From positions 12,104 to 17,629 of the forward strand of contig DGHJ01000101.1 of NCBI GenBank assembly GCA_002392625.1: a DNA stretch of 5,526 nt, in the 5' to 3' direction. The number at the start of each line of letters is the position of its first letter. The stretch's first letter is position 1. The notes under the pieces were generated by a model. The model was not told where the DNA came from. It ran no database searches and was given only the letters and a program-made list of their open reading frames with translations. A program made the translations under genes and the position numbers. This stretch comes from Oscillospiraceae bacterium UBA3851 (GTDB lineage: Bacteria > Bacillota > Clostridia > Oscillospirales > Oscillospiraceae). This document shows positions 1-5,433 of the stretch, piece by piece.

Positions 1-43
1 CAGCTTGTCAAAAAAGCGGCTTTGCCGCTTTTTTGACAAGCTG
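1..43. terminator. Perfect palindromic bidirectional terminator
   Basis: Bases 1-20 are the exact reverse complement of bases 24-43, leaving a three-base loop (TTT, 21-23). The core is a GC stem (GCGGC / GCCGC) flanked by A6 (10-15) and T6 (29-34). On either strand the transcript therefore forms a GC hairpin followed by six U residues, the classic intrinsic terminator layout. On the minus strand it lies downstream of murC and is its likely transcript end. The outer arms (CAGCTTGTC / GACAAGCTG) extend the pairing beyond what termination needs. The symmetry suggests that a plus-strand gene left of the window also ends here, but that gene is not visible. Confidence 0.85.
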
Positions 44-44
44 A

Positions 45-71
45 GCCCCCGGAGGTCATCCCTCCGGGGGC
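45..71 (-). terminator. GC-rich hairpin between murC stop and the main terminator
   Basis: Bases 45-55 pair perfectly with 61-71 (11 bp, nine of them G-C plus the A-T pair and closing G-C), with a five-base loop TCATC. It lies 20 bp after the murC stop on the minus strand and just before the palindrome at 1-43. No T-run follows it directly, so alone it is not a standard intrinsic terminator. It may protect the murC mRNA 3' end or slow the polymerase ahead of the second hairpin. Confidence 0.55.
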
Positions 72-91
72 GTTATCCTGTTTGCGGTGCG

Positions 92-1486
92 TTATTTCTG
101 CTCCGACGCCACCAGCCGCTCGCCGGCGCGGTAGATGTCGCCGGCGCCAACGGTCAGCACCAGATCGCCGGCGCGTACGATGCCCGCCAGCGTCTCCGTC
201 ACCCGGTCCAGGGTGGGGCAGTACACGGCGCCGGGGATCTGGGCCGCCAGATCCCGCGAGGAGATGCCGAACTCGTTGCGCTCCCGCGCGGCGTAGATCT
301 CCGCCAGCACGGTGACGTCCGGCAGCCGCAGCTCCTCCACGAACCGGTCGAACAGTGCCTTGGTCCGGGAATAGGTGTGGGGCTGGAAGGCGCACACGAT
401 GCGCTCATAGGGCAGCTGCCGGGCCATGGTCAGCAGGGCGTGGAGCTCGTCGGGGTGGTGGGCGTAGTCGTCGTACACGTCGGCGCCCCGATAGGTCCCC
501 TTGCGCTCGAACCGCCGCCCGGCGCCCTGGAACACGCCCAGGCCCTCCTCCACGGCCTTGCCGCCGACGCCCAGCACGTAGGCCGAGCAGGCGGCGGCCA
601 GGGCGTTGGCGATGTTGTGCTTGCCGCCCACCTGGAGAGACACGTGGGCGTACACCTTGCCTCGGATCACCACGTCGAAGGTGGGCAGGCCGTCGAAGAA
701 GGCCACGTTGTCGGCATAGCAGTCGGCAGTGCGGTCAAAGAGGCTGAACCACAATATCCGGCCGGGATAGCTGGCCAGCGTCTCCCGCGCGCCGGGGTCG
801 TCCCGGTTGGCGATGACGCAGCCTGTGGGGGGCACCAGCTCGGCGAAGGCCCGGAAGGACCGCTCGATAGCCTTCAGGTCGGCGAAATAATCCAGGTGGT
901 CGGCGGCCACGTTGAGGATCACCGCCACGGTGGGGAAGAAGTTCAGGAAGGAGTCGCAGTACTCGCAGCTCTCCAGGATGATGGTCTCGCCCTTGCCCAC
1001 CCGGTAGCCGGCGTGGTGCAGCAGGGGCAGCGTGCCGCCGATCATCACGGTGGGGTCGGCGCCCGCCGCCATGAAGATGTGGGTGGCCATGGAGGTGGTG
1101 GTGGTCTTGCCGTGGGTGCCGGAGATGCACAGGGCGTTGCGGTACTCCCGCATGATGGCGCCCCAGGCCTGGGCCCGCTCGTACACGGGGATGCCCCGCG
1201 TGATGGCCCCGGCGATCTCCGGGTTGTCGTCCTTGATGGCGGCGGTGCGGACCACCACGTCGCACTGGCCCAGGTTCTCGGCGCTGTGTCCGATGGCCAC
1301 GGGGATGCCCAGGGAGCGCAGGTGCTGAACTGTGACGCTTTCGTTCATATCCGAGCCCTGGACCGTAAGGCCCATGCCGTGGAGCACCTCCGCCAGCGGG
1401 CACATGGACACGCCGCCGATGCCCGCCAGATGGACGCGGACGCCGGGGCGCATGTATTCGGTGAAATCAACGGTGGGATGCAGCAT
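92..1486 (-). CDS. murC: UDP-N-acetylmuramate--L-alanine ligase (MurC)
   Basis: This 464-residue cytoplasmic enzyme joins L-alanine to UDP-N-acetylmuramic acid using ATP, the first amino-acid step of peptidoglycan stem-peptide synthesis. The three Mur-ligase domains are visible in order. An N-terminal UDP-binding Rossmann-like domain carries GIGGVSM (22-28). The central ATPase domain carries the P-loop GTHGKTTTT (123-131), ESCEYCDSF (172-180) and DHLDYF (196-201). The C-terminal domain begins after the family motif GGKHNIANA (287-295). MurC-specific stretches are DDYAHHPDE (339-347) and FQPHTYSRT (367-375), and the protein ends with GAGD (447-450). Length is normal for MurC. The ATG at 1486 is preceded by GAGGAGA at good spacing. 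ESCEYC in place of the enterobacterial EADESD is the form I know from Gram-positive MurC and is not a defect. The gene stands alone, divergent from cca, rather than inside a division/cell-wall cluster in this window. The identification is near certain. Confidence 0.97.
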   Translation of the reverse strand: MLHPTVDFTEYMRPGVRVHLAGIGGVSMCPLAEVLHGMGLTVQGSDMNESVTVQHLRSLGIPVAIGHSAENLGQCDVVVRTAAIKDDNPEIAGAITRGIPVYERAQAWGAIMREYRNALCISGTHGKTTTTSMATHIFMAAGADPTVMIGGTLPLLHHAGYRVGKGETIILESCEYCDSFLNFFPTVAVILNVAADHLDYFADLKAIERSFRAFAELVPPTGCVIANRDDPGARETLASYPGRILWFSLFDRTADCYADNVAFFDGLPTFDVVIRGKVYAHVSLQVGGKHNIANALAAACSAYVLGVGGKAVEEGLGVFQGAGRRFERKGTYRGADVYDDYAHHPDELHALLTMARQLPYERIVCAFQPHTYSRTKALFDRFVEELRLPDVTVLAEIYAARERNEFGISSRDLAAQIPGAVYCPTLDRVTETLAGIVRAGDLVLTVGAGDIYRAGERLVASEQK

Positions 1487-1491
1487 ACCGT

Positions 1492-1498
1492 TCTCCTC
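1492..1498 (-). promoter_or_regulatory. murC ribosome binding site
   Basis: The minus strand reads GAGGAGA, five bases upstream of the ATG at 1486-1484. This is a strong Shine-Dalgarno match and fixes the murC start, since no better site precedes other in-frame starts nearby. Confidence 0.8.
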
Positions 1499-1520
1499 TC
1501 AAAACGGGGTGAATACCTCG

Positions 1521-1549
1521 TTGCATTTTTTCGTACCCTATATTATAAT
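1521..1549 (+). promoter_or_regulatory. Sigma-A-type promoter for cca
   Basis: The -35 box TTGCAT (1521-1526), a 17-bp spacer and a perfect -10 box TATAAT (1544-1549) match the vegetative consensus well. Transcription should begin near 1556, leaving a leader of about 55 bases before the ATG at 1611. The element is the mirror image of the murC promoter, centred on 1545/1546. Confidence 0.78.
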
Positions 1550-1570
1550 ACGAACAGCCACTCAGCGCAA
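1542..1570 (-). promoter_or_regulatory. Sigma-A-type promoter for murC
   Basis: Reading the minus strand, the -35 box is TTGCGC (1570-1565), then a 17-bp spacer, then a perfect -10 box TATAAT (1547-1542). Transcription should start near 1535, about 49 bases upstream of the murC ATG. The -10 box overlaps that of the plus-strand cca promoter, so polymerase cannot sit on both at once. The assignment rests on match to the vegetative consensus and on position. Confidence 0.75.
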
Positions 1571-1596
1571 CCGCTTTCTTTGTCGAATTGTGAAAA

Positions 1597-1604
1597 GGGG
1601 GGAG
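1597..1604 (+). promoter_or_regulatory. cca ribosome binding site
   Basis: GGGGGGAG lies six bases before the ATG at 1611. The reading frame is open further upstream (from about 1332), but that part runs antisense through the murC start and through the shared promoter. This site therefore decides the start at 1611. Confidence 0.8.
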
Positions 1605-1610
1605 AACCGT

Positions 1611-2924
1611 ATGCTGCCGCCAGATGTTTTGGCCGTCCTGCGCCGTCTCAACGGCGCGGGCTTTGCCGCCTGCGCCGTGGGCGGCTGCGTCCGGGACACC
1701 CTTCTGGGCCGTGTGCCGGAGGACTGGGACGTCACCACCGCCGCCCGGCCGGAGCAGGTCACGGCCCTGTTCCCCGGCCACGCTATCCCCACGGGGCTGC
1801 AGCACGGCACCGTCACCGTCCGGCAGGCGGGGCAGTCCTTCGAGGTCACCACCTTCCGCGCCGACGGGGTCTATTCCGACCACCGCCACCCGGACAAGGT
1901 GACCTTTTCCACCGACCTTGCCCAGGACCTGAAGCGCCGCGACTTCACGGTGAACGCCATGGCTCTGGACGCCTCCGGCGCGCTCACCGACCTGTTCGGC
2001 GGGCGGCAGGACCTGGAAAACCGGGTCATCCGCTGCATGGGGGACCCGGACCGCCGCTTTGACGAGGACGCCCTGCGCATCCTCCGGGCCCTGCGGTTTG
2101 CCGCCGTGCTGGACTTCACGGTAGAGGAGCACACCGCCGCCGCCATCCGCCGCAAGGCGCCCACCCTGCAAAGGATCGCCGTGGAGCGCATCACCGCCGA
2201 GATGACGAAGCTGCTGTGCGGTGCCGCCGCCTGCCGGGTGCTGCTGGACTTCCCGGACGTCATCGGCGTCTTTCTGCCGGAGGTGCTGCCCGCCGTGGGC
2301 TTCGACCAGCGCAATATCCACCATATCTACGACGTGTGGGGCCACACCGCCCACGCCGTGGGCGCCGCCATAGCGGACCCCATCGTCCGCTGGAGCCTTT
2401 TGTTTCACGACCTTGGCAAGCCAAAATGCTTTACAGTGGATGAGCAGGGCACCGGCCATTTTTACGGCCACGGGAAGGCCAGTCACGCCCTGGCGACGGA
2501 CGCCATGGCCCGCCTGAAGTTCTCCAACGACCACCGCCGCGCCGTGGCCGCCCTGGTGGATTGGCACGACCGGGTGATCCCGGTGACGCCCAGGGGGCTG
2601 CGCCGCTGCCTCAACGCCCTGGGCGAGGAGGGCACCCGCCGCCTCATCGCCGTGAAGCGGGCCGACAATCTGGCCCAGGCCCCGGCCTACCGGGACCGGC
2701 AAAAGCAGCTGGACGAGGCGGAGAAGCTTCTTGCCGACCTGCTGGCCCAGGATGCCTGCTTCTCCTTACAGCAGCTGGCGGTGGACGGCAACGATATGAT
2801 GGCCCTGGGCCTGGAGGGACCCGCCATCGGCCACATGCTCCGCGCCCTTTTGGAGCAGGTGGTGTCCGAGACCCTGCCCAACGACCGGGACGCCCTGCTG
2901 CAATGGGCAAAGGAAAACCTGTAA
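1611..2924 (+). CDS. cca: CCA tRNA nucleotidyltransferase, HD-domain type
   Basis: This 437-residue class II nucleotidyltransferase adds or repairs the 3'-CCA end of tRNA from CTP and ATP in the cytoplasm. The head domain opens with GGCVRDTLLG (24-33) and the metal-binding pair D38 and D40 in EDWD. RRDFTVNAMALD (109-120) is the sugar/strand motif, and RFDEDALRILRALRF (149-163) contains EDALR (152-156), matching the EDxxR template that selects C and A. An HD-type domain follows: H266-D267 in FHDLGK, then H287 and H292. HD domains in related enzymes have phosphohydrolase or phosphodiesterase activity; here that is only inferred. The ATG at 1611 has a strong ribosome binding site, and homology begins right after it. 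Motifs alone do not fully exclude an A-adding enzyme or poly(A) polymerase, but a full CCA-adding enzyme is likeliest. The gene is monocistronic, divergent from murC, with its own promoter and terminator. Confidence 0.93.
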   Translation: MLPPDVLAVLRRLNGAGFAACAVGGCVRDTLLGRVPEDWDVTTAARPEQVTALFPGHAIPTGLQHGTVTVRQAGQSFEVTTFRADGVYSDHRHPDKVTFSTDLAQDLKRRDFTVNAMALDASGALTDLFGGRQDLENRVIRCMGDPDRRFDEDALRILRALRFAAVLDFTVEEHTAAAIRRKAPTLQRIAVERITAEMTKLLCGAAACRVLLDFPDVIGVFLPEVLPAVGFDQRNIHHIYDVWGHTAHAVGAAIADPIVRWSLLFHDLGKPKCFTVDEQGTGHFYGHGKASHALATDAMARLKFSNDHRRAVAALVDWHDRVIPVTPRGLRRCLNALGEEGTRRLIAVKRADNLAQAPAYRDRQKQLDEAEKLLADLLAQDACFSLQQLAVDGNDMMALGLEGPAIGHMLRALLEQVVSETLPNDRDALLQWAKENL

Positions 2925-2928
2925 AATA

Positions 2929-2970
2929 AACCGCTGTAAGGGAAATCCACCTTACAGCGGTTATCTCTTT
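2929..2970 (+). terminator. Intrinsic terminator of cca
   Basis: Bases 2929-2941 pair perfectly with 2950-2962 (13 bp, core CCGCTGTAAGG / CCTTACAGCGG) around an eight-base loop. The downstream stretch TTATCTCTTT supplies a T-rich tail. The hairpin begins four bases after the cca stop codon, so cca ends its own transcript. Confidence 0.85.
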
Positions 2971-2986
2971 ATCGACCAAAGCGCCT

Positions 2987-3066
2987 GTCATTGCGAGGCC
3001 CCGCAGGAGCCGTGGCAATCCGCAAAATCGAGCCACGGATTGGGCATTTCATGCCCTGGCAATGAC
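2987..3066. repeat. 80-bp inverted pair of a short hairpin repeat (copies A and A')
   Basis: Two repeat units lie tail to tail. The outer ends are exact inverted repeats, GTCATTGC (2987-2994) and GCAATGAC (3059-3066), and pairing continues inward with one mismatch. Copy A reads GTCATTGCGAGG, a GC-rich middle, then GTGGCAATCCG (3013-3022). Copy A', on the other strand, reads GTCATTGCCAGG, an internal hairpin GGGCAT/ATGCCC (plus-strand 3042-3056), then CAATCCGTGG. Inner arms CCGTGGC (3010-3016) and GCCACGG (3032-3038) also pair. No reading frame is supported. This looks like a non-coding dispersed repeat, REP- or MITE-like, placed between convergent genes. Confidence 0.75.
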
Positions 3067-3076
3067 GGCCGTTTTT

Positions 3077-3117
3077 GTCATTCCGAGGAGGGCGAAAGCC
3101 CGACGTGGGAATCCGTC
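3077..3117 (+). repeat. Hairpin repeat unit (copy B)
   Basis: This 41-base unit has the same plan as copies A and C: GTCATTCCGAGG at the left, a tight hairpin GGGC-GAAA-GCCC (3090-3101), and GACGTGGGAATCCGTC at the right. The arms ATTCC (3080-3084) and GGAAT (3108-3112) pair. It lies head to head with copy A' across ten bases (3067-3076), and ends 12 bases from the eamA stop codon. It may act as the eamA 3'-end structure, although no T-run follows it on the minus strand. On the plus strand it is followed by CTTTTCC. Confidence 0.75.
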
Positions 3118-3128
3118 TTTTCCCTCCT

Positions 3129-3998
3129 CTATTCCTTCTTCCCCGGCCAGTCGATCTCCATGATTACCAGACTGGCCAGCATGATGGCGGCGCCCACGTA
3201 GCCCAGGGGCCGCAGCCGTTCACCGGCGAAATAGGCCACGATGGCGGAGAACACCGGCTCCAGGGTGAAGATCAGCCCCACGTGGGTGGCGGTGGTGTAC
3301 TGCTGCTGCACGCTCTGCACCACGAAGGCGACGCCGGAGCAGACGACGCCCAGGAACAGCGCCGCGCCCCAGGTGAAGGGGGTGGAGGGCAGCCGGGGCG
3401 TCTCAAAGAGCAGGGCCAGCGCCAGCGTGATGACGCCCACCACGCCCAGCTGGCACACGCCCAGGGCCAGCGGGTCCACGTCCGGCTCCCGGACGGCCCG
3501 CTCGGTAATCAGCAGGTCGATGGCGTAGCAAAGCGCCACGCCCAGGCACAAAAGGTCCCCGGACCGGGGCCGGAAGCTCTCGTTGAGGGTCAGCATGGCA
3601 AGGCCGGCGGCGCACAGGACCAGGGCCGCCAGCAGCACGGGCCGGGGCTTTTTCCGGTTGATGAGGAAATCCAGCACCGGGGTGAACACCACCGGCAGCG
3701 CGCAGATGAATCCGGCGTTGGACAGCGACGTGCGGGTGATGCCGTAGCCGTAGAACACGTAGGTCCCGGCCAGCGCCAGACCCACCAGCAGGCTGTATTT
3801 CACCGTGGCGCGACTGATGCGGGCCACGTTTTTGCAGAATATTGCCGAGAGCAGGGCAAAGGCGGTGAGGAAGCGGAAGGCGTTGAGGCCCATGGGAGTC
3901 ATGCCCACCTCCAGACACCGGTCGGTCAGGTAGTAGGACATGCCCCAGCAGGCGGTCATGAGCACCAGCAGCAGATCGGCCCGCCGTTGTTTCGTCAT
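3129..3998 (-). CDS. EamA/DMT-family transporter (substrate unknown)
   Basis: This is a 289-residue inner-membrane protein with about ten hydrophobic helices, roughly at residues 7-24, 36-54, 68-86, 92-112, 119-137, 147-165, 178-198, 208-228, 236-256 and 264-281. That is the 5+5 duplicated architecture of the drug/metabolite transporter superfamily. Family hallmarks are TACWGMSY (15-22) in helix 1 and LEPVFSAIVAYFAGERL (246-262) in the second EamA repeat. Members move amino acids, metabolites or drugs across the cytoplasmic membrane, but the sequence does not reveal the substrate. Length is typical and the gene is intact. AGGAGG eight bases upstream fixes the ATG at 3998. It lies downstream of ytvI on the same strand and converges on cca, with repeat DNA between the two 3' ends. 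Family confidence is high; specific function is unknown. Confidence 0.92.
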   Translation of the reverse strand: MTKQRRADLLLVLMTACWGMSYYLTDRCLEVGMTPMGLNAFRFLTAFALLSAIFCKNVARISRATVKYSLLVGLALAGTYVFYGYGITRTSLSNAGFICALPVVFTPVLDFLINRKKPRPVLLAALVLCAAGLAMLTLNESFRPRSGDLLCLGVALCYAIDLLITERAVREPDVDPLALGVCQLGVVGVITLALALLFETPRLPSTPFTWGAALFLGVVCSGVAFVVQSVQQQYTTATHVGLIFTLEPVFSAIVAYFAGERLRPLGYVGAAIMLASLVIMEIDWPGKKE

Positions 3999-4006
3999 AT
4001 GTCCCG

Positions 4007-4012
4007 CCTCCT
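4007..4012 (-). promoter_or_regulatory. Ribosome binding site of the EamA transporter
   Basis: The minus strand carries a perfect AGGAGG eight bases before the ATG at 3998, which sets the start and suggests efficient translation. Confidence 0.82.
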
Positions 4013-4032
4013 CTTGCGCCGCATGATGGTTT

Positions 4033-4061
4033 ATCCTACCACAAAAGGCGCGAAAAGGGAA
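4033..4061 (-). promoter_or_regulatory. Possible extended -10 promoter for the EamA transporter
   Basis: On the minus strand TGGTAGGAT (4041-4033) fits an extended -10 (TGn plus a TATAAT-like hexamer). A weak -35 candidate, TTCCCT (4061-4056), lies 17 bp upstream. The predicted start is near 4026, about 28 bases before the ATG. The -35 match is poor, so read-through from ytvI remains an alternative. Confidence 0.35.
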
Positions 4062-4104
4062 GAGGAAAAAGCCTGTGGGGGGGAGGGCGTCACGGTGCAG
4101 CCAT

Positions 4105-4134
4105 GGCGGATGAGGGGGCGATCCGCCCCCCTCA
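4105..4134 (-). terminator. Overlapping GC hairpins at the ytvI stop codon
   Basis: Two mutually exclusive stems are possible. One pairs 4114-4120 with 4124-4130 (loop ATC) and extends through the stop codon after a single bulged C (4131), pairing 4111-4113 with 4132-4134. The other pairs GGCGGAT (4105-4111) with ATCCGCC (4121-4127). No T-run follows directly; a T-rich stretch appears only about 35 bases later, around 4066-4070. It may be a weak terminator or an mRNA 3'-end structure, so some transcription could continue into eamA. Confidence 0.45.
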
Positions 4135-5199
4135 CTTCCACAGCTTCACGTACCCGGCGTCGTGGAGCTGCTTGATGAGCAGCACGGCCATGGGCAGCAC
4201 CACCATGCCGCCCACCCCCAGGGTGCGGAACCCCACGTACATGGCGGCCAGCGCGCACAGCGGCGGCAGCCCCACCTGGGCGGCCACCAGCTTGGGCTCG
4301 GTGACGCTGCGCACCACGGCGATAACGGCGTACATGGCCACCAGTGCCAGGCCGCGGGGCACGTTGCCCACCAGGAAGAGGAGAGCGGCCCAGGGCAGCA
4401 GCACGGTGCCGGTGCCGAACACGGGCAGGGCGTCGATGAGGGCGATGAGGAAGGCCAGCAGCACGGCGTAGCGCAATCGCAGCAGCAAAAAGCCCGCCAG
4501 CAGCTGGGCGAAGGTGATCCCCAGCAGAATGGCCTGTGACCGCACCCACTTGCCCAAGGTGGAGAAGAGGCTGTCGCGCAGGCCCCGCACCCAGAGCCGC
4601 TGCTTTTCCGTCAGCTGCCGCCGGGCGAAGGCTGCGATGGCGGGATAGCTGCCCACGGAGAAGAACACCGCCAGCGCCGTGGTGGCGCAGAACAGGGCGG
4701 CGCGGGGCAGGGCTGCCGCCAGCGTCCCCATCCACCGCATCACCGCTGCGGACAGACCGCCCGCTGCTGCGCTGAGCTGCGCCGGCAGCCCCTGGATGAA
4801 CGCGCCGATCTCCCGGCGCAGCTCGGCGGGACAGGCGGCGCAGAATTCGTCCAGCCGTGCCAGGATCCGGTCAAGGAGCGCCGGCAGCCCCGCCAGATAG
4901 AGGGGCAGCTGCCGGGCCGCCTCCTGGGCCTGCCGGGCCAGCTGGTCCGCCAGGGTGACGGCGGCGGCGGCCAGGGCGCCCACCAGGGCCAAGGTGAATA
5001 CCGCCGCCAGAAAGCCCCGCTTCAGGTGCGTCCGCCGCCGGACGCGCTCCACGGCCGGCTCGATCAGCGCCGCCAGCGCCAGCGCCAGCAAGAAGGGCAG
5101 CACCCACGACAGGAGGTACCGCCCTGCCAGCCATACGGCGGCGGCGACGGCGGCCAGGCAGGCCAACCGGATCAGAAAGGATCGCTGCTTATCGTACAA
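4132..5199 (-). CDS. ytvI: Sporulation integral membrane protein YtvI (AI-2E family)
   Basis: This is a 355-residue polytopic membrane protein. Hydrophobic helices lie near residues 9-26, 27-47, 63-85 and 163-184, followed by a dense C-terminal set (222-241, 243-259, 262-282, 284-298 and 312-342). A long, mainly soluble helical stretch (about 86-160) lies between, the usual plan of the AI-2E/PerM family. Family motifs include IDALPVFGTGTVLLPWA (255-271) and SVTEPKLVAAQVGLPPL (298-314). The FGTGTVLLPW form matches the YtvI branch, known from endospore formers and reported in Bacillus to be sporulation-linked and sigma-E controlled. Its transport activity is unknown. The start is TTG at 5199-5197: the strong ribosome binding site seven bases upstream leaves little doubt, and no in-frame ATG precedes family homology. 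It is upstream of and codirectional with the EamA gene. A general AI-2E transporter is the alternative. Confidence 0.88.
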   Translation of the reverse strand: MYDKQRSFLIRLACLAAVAAAVWLAGRYLLSWVLPFLLALALAALIEPAVERVRRRTHLKRGFLAAVFTLALVGALAAAAVTLADQLARQAQEAARQLPLYLAGLPALLDRILARLDEFCAACPAELRREIGAFIQGLPAQLSAAAGGLSAAVMRWMGTLAAALPRAALFCATTALAVFFSVGSYPAIAAFARRQLTEKQRLWVRGLRDSLFSTLGKWVRSQAILLGITFAQLLAGFLLLRLRYAVLLAFLIALIDALPVFGTGTVLLPWAALLFLVGNVPRGLALVAMYAVIAVVRSVTEPKLVAAQVGLPPLCALAAMYVGFRTLGVGGMVVLPMAVLLIKQLHDAGYVKLWK

Positions 5200-5204
5200 G
5201 GGAA

Positions 5205-5212
5205 CACCTCCC
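5205..5212 (-). promoter_or_regulatory. Ribosome binding site deciding the TTG start of ytvI
   Basis: The minus strand reads GGGAGGTG, with the GGAGG core (5211-5207) seven bases before TTG at 5199. It complements the 16S rRNA tail well, which supports the rare start codon over internal methionines; the next one is far inside the protein, after several helices. Confidence 0.82.
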
Positions 5213-5235
5213 GGCCCGTTGTGTTCGTCATTTGC

Positions 5236-5255
5236 CCGCCGCTTCCGGGCGGCGG
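5236..5255 (-). promoter_or_regulatory. GC hairpin in the ytvI leader
   Basis: CCGCCGC (5236-5242) pairs perfectly with GCGGCGG (5249-5255) around a six-base loop. It would sit in the ytvI mRNA leader, 24 bases upstream of the ribosome binding site and just after the predicted transcription start. It could stabilise the 5' end. No T-run follows on the minus strand, so it is not an obvious attenuator. Confidence 0.45.
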
Positions 5256-5270
5256 AACGTCTGTCTGTCT

Positions 5271-5299
5271 ATTGTAGCCGCCGCCGGGGCAAATCATAC
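5271..5299 (-). promoter_or_regulatory. Candidate ytvI promoter, weak
   Basis: On the minus strand TACAAT (5276-5271) is a good -10-like hexamer, but no acceptable vegetative -35 lies 16-18 bp upstream. The eight bases GCTACAAT resemble the sigma-E -10 consensus CATACAnT at most key positions. GTATGATT (5299-5292), 13 bases further upstream, is loosely AT-rich like a sigma-E -35. A sporulation promoter is plausible for ytvI, but the match is partial. Confidence 0.35.
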
Positions 5300-5363
5300 G
5301 GCCGCGTCGCCGGCAGCCCCGGTGCCTTGTGCTTTGTAAGGGTGGCGTCCCCGTCCCCGCTCT

Positions 5364-5403
5364 GTCATTGCGGGGATTTCGCCGAAGCGCTGTGGCAATC
5401 CGT
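5364..5403 (+). repeat. Hairpin repeat unit (copy C)
   Basis: This unit starts GTCATTGCGGGG (5364-5375) and ends GTGGCAATCCGT (5392-5403), the same arms as copy A. ATTGC (5367-5371) pairs with GCAAT (5395-5399). The middle differs from the other copies. It lies upstream of the ytvI promoter. Confidence 0.72.
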
Positions 5404-5433
5404 TCTCTCTCCTGCGGGCGGGCAGCCGGGGAT

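Noticed and set aside
168..181. MurC motif ESCEYC read as loss of acidic active-site residues
   Set aside because: Gram-positive MurC proteins normally carry an E-x-C-E-Y form here. The key glutamates are kept (E172 and E175 of the protein), so this is lineage variation.
1332..1610. Longer N-terminus for cca (start at 1332)
   Set aside because: The extra 93 codons overlap murC antisense and the shared promoter, have no ribosome binding site, and lie before the point where nucleotidyltransferase homology starts. The ATG at 1611 has a strong site.
5..2062. 685-codon open frame on the plus strand
   Set aside because: It runs antisense through all of murC, across the shared promoter and into cca in another frame. 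The translation is low-complexity (G/A/H/V-rich), with no domain and no ribosome binding site. Long antisense frames are common in GC-rich genes.
1467..2702. 411-codon open frame on the minus strand
   Set aside because: It is the antisense shadow of cca, with low-complexity G/A/V/H composition and no recognisable motif. It also overlaps the murC start.
2987..3066. tRNA or other classical structured RNA gene
   Set aside because: No cloverleaf, anticodon arm or TTCRA T-loop can be drawn. The folding is explained by inverted repeat units.
2987..3117. CRISPR array
   Set aside because: There are only three units, in alternating orientation, with variable middles and no regular spacers or cas genes.
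3075..4175. 366-codon open frame on the plus strand
   Set aside because: It lies antisense over the EamA gene and its repeats. The translation is Q/H/G-rich with no family features, whereas the minus strand encodes a clear ten-helix transporter.
4031..4735. 234-codon minus-strand frame overlapping ytvI
   Set aside because: It uses a different frame of the same strand as ytvI, and its composition is Ala/Arg/Gly-rich without helices or motifs. The ytvI frame carries the conserved family motifs.
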